Positions 5,442 through 5,757 of a stretch of 5,757 nucleotides of DNA are shown piece by piece. The DNA is taken from positions 1 through 5,757 of the forward strand of contig JALHTN010000429.1 in assembly GCA_022865865.1 (NCBI GenBank), in the 5' to 3' direction. The translations under genes were made by a program, and so were the position numbers. How positions within the stretch are numbered: position 1 is the stretch's first letter; every line of letters starts with the position of its first letter. This stretch comes from Anaerolineales bacterium. Its GTDB lineage: Bacteria; Chloroflexota; Anaerolineae; Anaerolineales; UBA4823. The notes beneath the pieces are model-generated. The model ran no database searches. It was not told the origin of the DNA and saw nothing but the letters and a program-made list of their open reading frames with translations.

Positions 5442-5757
5442 TTCTTTTCTGACCGCATAAGTAATGATTGGACCGCGATTTACGAGATACGAAAACTGCC
5501 GGTATGGCCAAAGCAGGGCTGAAATGAGGGGATATAACTTTTTGATCCCGGACGCAAAATGGTTATGATCAAGGGCATTATCTAAGCTTAATAAAAATGT
5601 ACCCTTCCCGCCAAGAATACAGCCCTTCGCAATTACCTCCAGGCTGGTCATCCCCAATAATTGGTTGAGAGATTGCTCTGTGAATAGATTGAAATGCCGA
5701 GGAGCATCCCAACCGATCCAATATTTTCCGAAAAGATAGCGATCAAAGCTGGATAAA
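5439..5757 (-). CDS. Class I SAM-dependent methyltransferase, C-terminal part only
   Basis: About 105 codons are visible. The frame is open to the window edge, so the N-terminus and the SAM-binding glycine-rich motif lie outside. The visible part begins SSFDRYLFGKYW and continues IGWDAPRHFNLFT. That W-x-x-x-D-x-PRH-x-x-x-F pattern is typical of the second half of methyltransferases of the Methyltransf_23 type, commonly found in O-antigen, capsule and other polysaccharide clusters. It is followed by TEQSLNQLLG, the helix before the last strands, and a tail with an amphipathic or hydrophobic segment (YPLISALLWPY). In this family the product is usually a methylated sugar, lipid or quinone, so the substrate is open. 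It ends in TAA that overlaps the glycosyltransferase start by one base, making it the upstream member of the same operon. The Met at 5657-5655 is internal, because the family motif lies upstream of it. Confidence 0.85.
   Translation of the reverse strand, partial: LSSFDRYLFGKYWIGWDAPRHFNLFTEQSLNQLLGMTSLEVIAKGCILGGKGTFLLSLDNALDHNHFASGIKKLYPLISALLWPYRQFSYLVNRGPIITYAVRKE

Overview
The window looks like chromosomal DNA from a bacterium with moderate GC content. The mix of genes suggests a Chloroflexota (Anaerolineae-like) genome: a kelch protein, a secreted protein with repeated YYGW modules, a small lipoprotein, and a membrane glycosyltransferase next to a flippase-like membrane protein. This assignment is inferred from protein style only. 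No rRNA or other marker gene is present to confirm it. There are no tRNA genes, CRISPR arrays, insertion sequences or phage genes.

The left half (1-2858) is read on the + strand and encodes probable cell-surface or exported proteins. It begins with the 3' end of a kelch beta-propeller gene whose start lies outside the window (1-564). After a 138-bp spacer with a possible promoter and a good ribosome binding site comes a 453-residue secreted protein (703-2064). It has a clear signal peptide and about four related beta-rich modules, three of them opening with the signature YYGW. A strong intrinsic terminator follows (2090-2124). A 197-bp spacer with small repeats, a hairpin and a possible promoter leads to a 178-residue lipoprotein with a lipobox and a probable Cna-B/transthyretin-like beta-sandwich (2322-2858).

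The right half (2946-5757) is read on the - strand and forms a compact operon for envelope glycan or lipid work. In transcription order it holds the C-terminal part of a class I SAM-dependent methyltransferase (cut by the window edge), a GT-C/GT39 (PMT_2-like) polytopic glycosyltransferase, and an LPG-synthase-TM/UPF0104 flippase-like protein. The first two genes share one base (TAATG) and the last two are 13 bp apart, so co-transcription and translational coupling are likely.

The two groups converge near 2859-2948. The intrinsic terminator of the + strand lipoprotein lies inside the last codons of the - strand flippase-like gene, so the two transcripts should overlap at their 3' ends. The most novel item is the YYGW-module protein, which I cannot match to a named family. 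A link between it and the neighbouring glycosyltransferase is possible but speculative.
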